From assembly GCA_002951995.1 (NCBI GenBank), contig CP019797.1:1224501-1288500 (forward strand): 64,000 bases of DNA, given 5' to 3'. This document shows positions 63,197 to 64,000 of this stretch, piece after piece. The stretch is from Stenotrophomonas acidaminiphila (GTDB lineage: Bacteria; Pseudomonadota; Gammaproteobacteria; Xanthomonadales; Xanthomonadaceae). The number at the start of each line of letters is the position of its first letter. Within the stretch, counting starts at the first letter, position 1. The position numbers and the translations under genes are program-made. The notes beneath the pieces are model-generated. The model did not search any database. It was not told the origin of the DNA and saw only the letters and a list, made by a program, of their open reading frames with translations.

Positions 63197-63592
63197 TCAG
63201 TGCTTGGCGTCGTCCGCCTTCTGGCGCGCCTTCTCCGCCGCGTCGTGCGCTTCGTCGGCGACCTTCTGCGCGGCGTTGGCGGTGGCGGCGCTGGCATCGG
63301 CCGCGGCCTCCTTGGCGGCCGCCGACGCATCTTCGGCCGCGGCGCTGGTGGCGTTGGCCGCGCGGTCCAGCGCATGCTCCGACTTGGCGGCGGCCTCGCG
63401 GGTGGCGTCGGCGGCACGGTCGGCGGCGCTGCGGGCGGCGTCGGCCGCCGACTCACCGGCGTTGCGCGCGGCATCGGCGGCGTGGTCGGCCGCGGCTTCG
63501 GCATCGCGCTTGGCCTGTTCGGCATTGGGGTCGTTGCAGGCGGACAGGGCCAGCATCAGGCTGCCGGCCAGCAGCGGTACAAACAGCTTCAT
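63197..63592 (-). CDS. Alanine-rich putative lipoprotein with heptad-like repeats
   Basis: 131 residues. The signal peptide ends in the lipobox LALSACN. The rest is a nearly continuous low-complexity helix of AAD/AAR/AAE units (e.g. AADAARNAGESAADAARSAA), with regular Ala-Ala and Asp/Glu-Lys/Arg spacing that should form a long amphipathic helix or coiled coil. Alanine makes up nearly half. This resembles Lpp-like or late-embryogenesis-like envelope proteins. The start at 63592 is the only one that keeps the signal peptide. Confidence 0.8.
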   Translation of the reverse strand: MKLFVPLLAGSLMLALSACNDPNAEQAKRDAEAAADHAADAARNAGESAADAARSAADRAADATREAAAKSEHALDRAANATSAAAEDASAAAKEAAADASAATANAAQKVADEAHDAAEKARQKADDAKH

Positions 63593-63768
63593 CGCGTTCT
63601 CCTGGGTTTGGGGGACGACGCGCGCAGCGTAGGCGGACGCGGATTCAGATTGCGTCAACGCCGACCCGGCACCGCCGGCTGCGCCGGCCATCGGCGCCCT
63701 GGACGATCCGCGGCTGGGTGGCGCGCGCGCCTGGCCCCTGCGGCCGAGGGGGAAAGGCGGGAGAAGGC

Positions 63769-63802
63769 AAAAAAAAAAGCCGCTGGCGAACCAGCGGCTT
63801 TT
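63769..63802 (-). terminator. Rho-independent terminator of the right-edge alanine-rich gene
   Basis: On the minus strand a perfect 12-bp stem (63775-63786 with 63791-63802) with a TTCG-type tetraloop is followed by a long T-run. It is 26 bp past the stop at 63828 and is a textbook intrinsic terminator. Confidence 0.93.
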
Positions 63803-63827
63803 CCGACTTGCGTCGAAGCAGAAGTTA

Positions 63828-64000
63828 TTACTTCTTGGCTTCTTCGGCAGCGTCCTTGGCCTTGTCGGCCACGTCTTCAGCAGCCTTGGCGGTGTCGGCA
63901 GCGGCGCCGGCAGCGGCGTCGGTGGCGGCGCCGGCAGCGGCGGCAGCGGCGTCACCAGCGGCGTCAGCAGCGGTGGCGGCGGTGTCGGCAGCAGCCTGGG
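63828..64000 (-). CDS. Alanine-rich repetitive protein, C-terminal part (cut by window edge)
   Basis: The last 56 codons are visible, ending in a double stop (TAATAA). The sequence is made of AAADTAATAADAAGDAAAAA-type units and ends KAAEDVADKAKDAAEEAKK. It resembles the alanine-rich lipoprotein 235 bp away in composition and repeat style, so the two may be paralogues. The start, and hence a signal peptide, lies outside the window. It has its own strong terminator. Confidence 0.7.
   Translation of the reverse strand, partial: QAAADTAATAADAAGDAAAAAAGAATDAAAGAAADTAKAAEDVADKAKDAAEEAKK

Overview
The window is very GC-rich and codes densely on both strands. Gene content and order point to a gammaproteobacterium of the family Xanthomonadaceae (Stenotrophomonas / Pseudoxanthomonas / Luteimonas-like). 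The order rpoE-rseA-mucD-lepA-lepB-DUF4845-rnc-era-recO, a complete cbb3 oxidase block (ccoNOQP-x-ccoGHIS), GTAG-headed REP hairpins like the SMAG family of Stenotrophomonas, and nagZ-hpt-MTIP support this. The genus cannot be fixed from the sequence alone. No tRNA, rRNA, CRISPR array, prophage or transposase gene was seen.

Region 1 (1-8447) is a carbohydrate locus that I read as alpha-N-acetylgalactosamine scavenging: the start of an AgaS-type sugar-phosphate isomerase/deaminase (minus strand), a divergent control region full of CTTTCG operator-like words, a multidomain secreted GH31 enzyme, a TonB-dependent receptor and a GH109 enzyme. Region 2 (8580-15802) holds a MATE exporter, a small lipoprotein, Hsp15, a DUF937 protein, a catalase with an OxyR-like site, two glutathione S-transferases and a WYL regulator. 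Region 3 (15803-16658) has no genes: it is a large imperfect inverted-repeat element capped by hexanucleotide repeats, at the 3' end of mutS. Region 4 (16659-31768) has mutS, a cation diffusion facilitator, an operon of DcaP-like porin, AdiC-like antiporter and Arg/Lys/Orn decarboxylase, a metallophosphatase, a globin-coupled diguanylate cyclase, a TlpA/DsbG redox pair and a CzcD-like zinc exporter.

Region 5 (31762-41254) is a tandem array of paired REP hairpins followed by the cbb3 oxidase structural and assembly genes, all leftward and preceded by an FNR-type box. An azurin gene with its own FNR-type box follows (41448-41906), then a fused FadB-type beta-oxidation enzyme. Region 6 (44645-53413) is the envelope-stress and housekeeping block, starting from a good sigma-E promoter. 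Region 7 (53533-64000) carries a REC-Hpt protein, rlmD, a 51-bp tandem hairpin repeat, CYTH, FrnE-like, nagZ, hpt, MTIP, a cold-shock gene, a FAD monooxygenase, an AidB-like acyl-CoA dehydrogenase and two alanine-rich small proteins.

Six conserved genes (TonB receptor, catalase, decarboxylase, porin, a small gene after ccoP, and lepA) are each broken by one frameshift as read. Most breaks fall in G/C runs that look one base short. LepA is a highly conserved housekeeping factor, so I treat these as probable sequence errors and give full-length spans.
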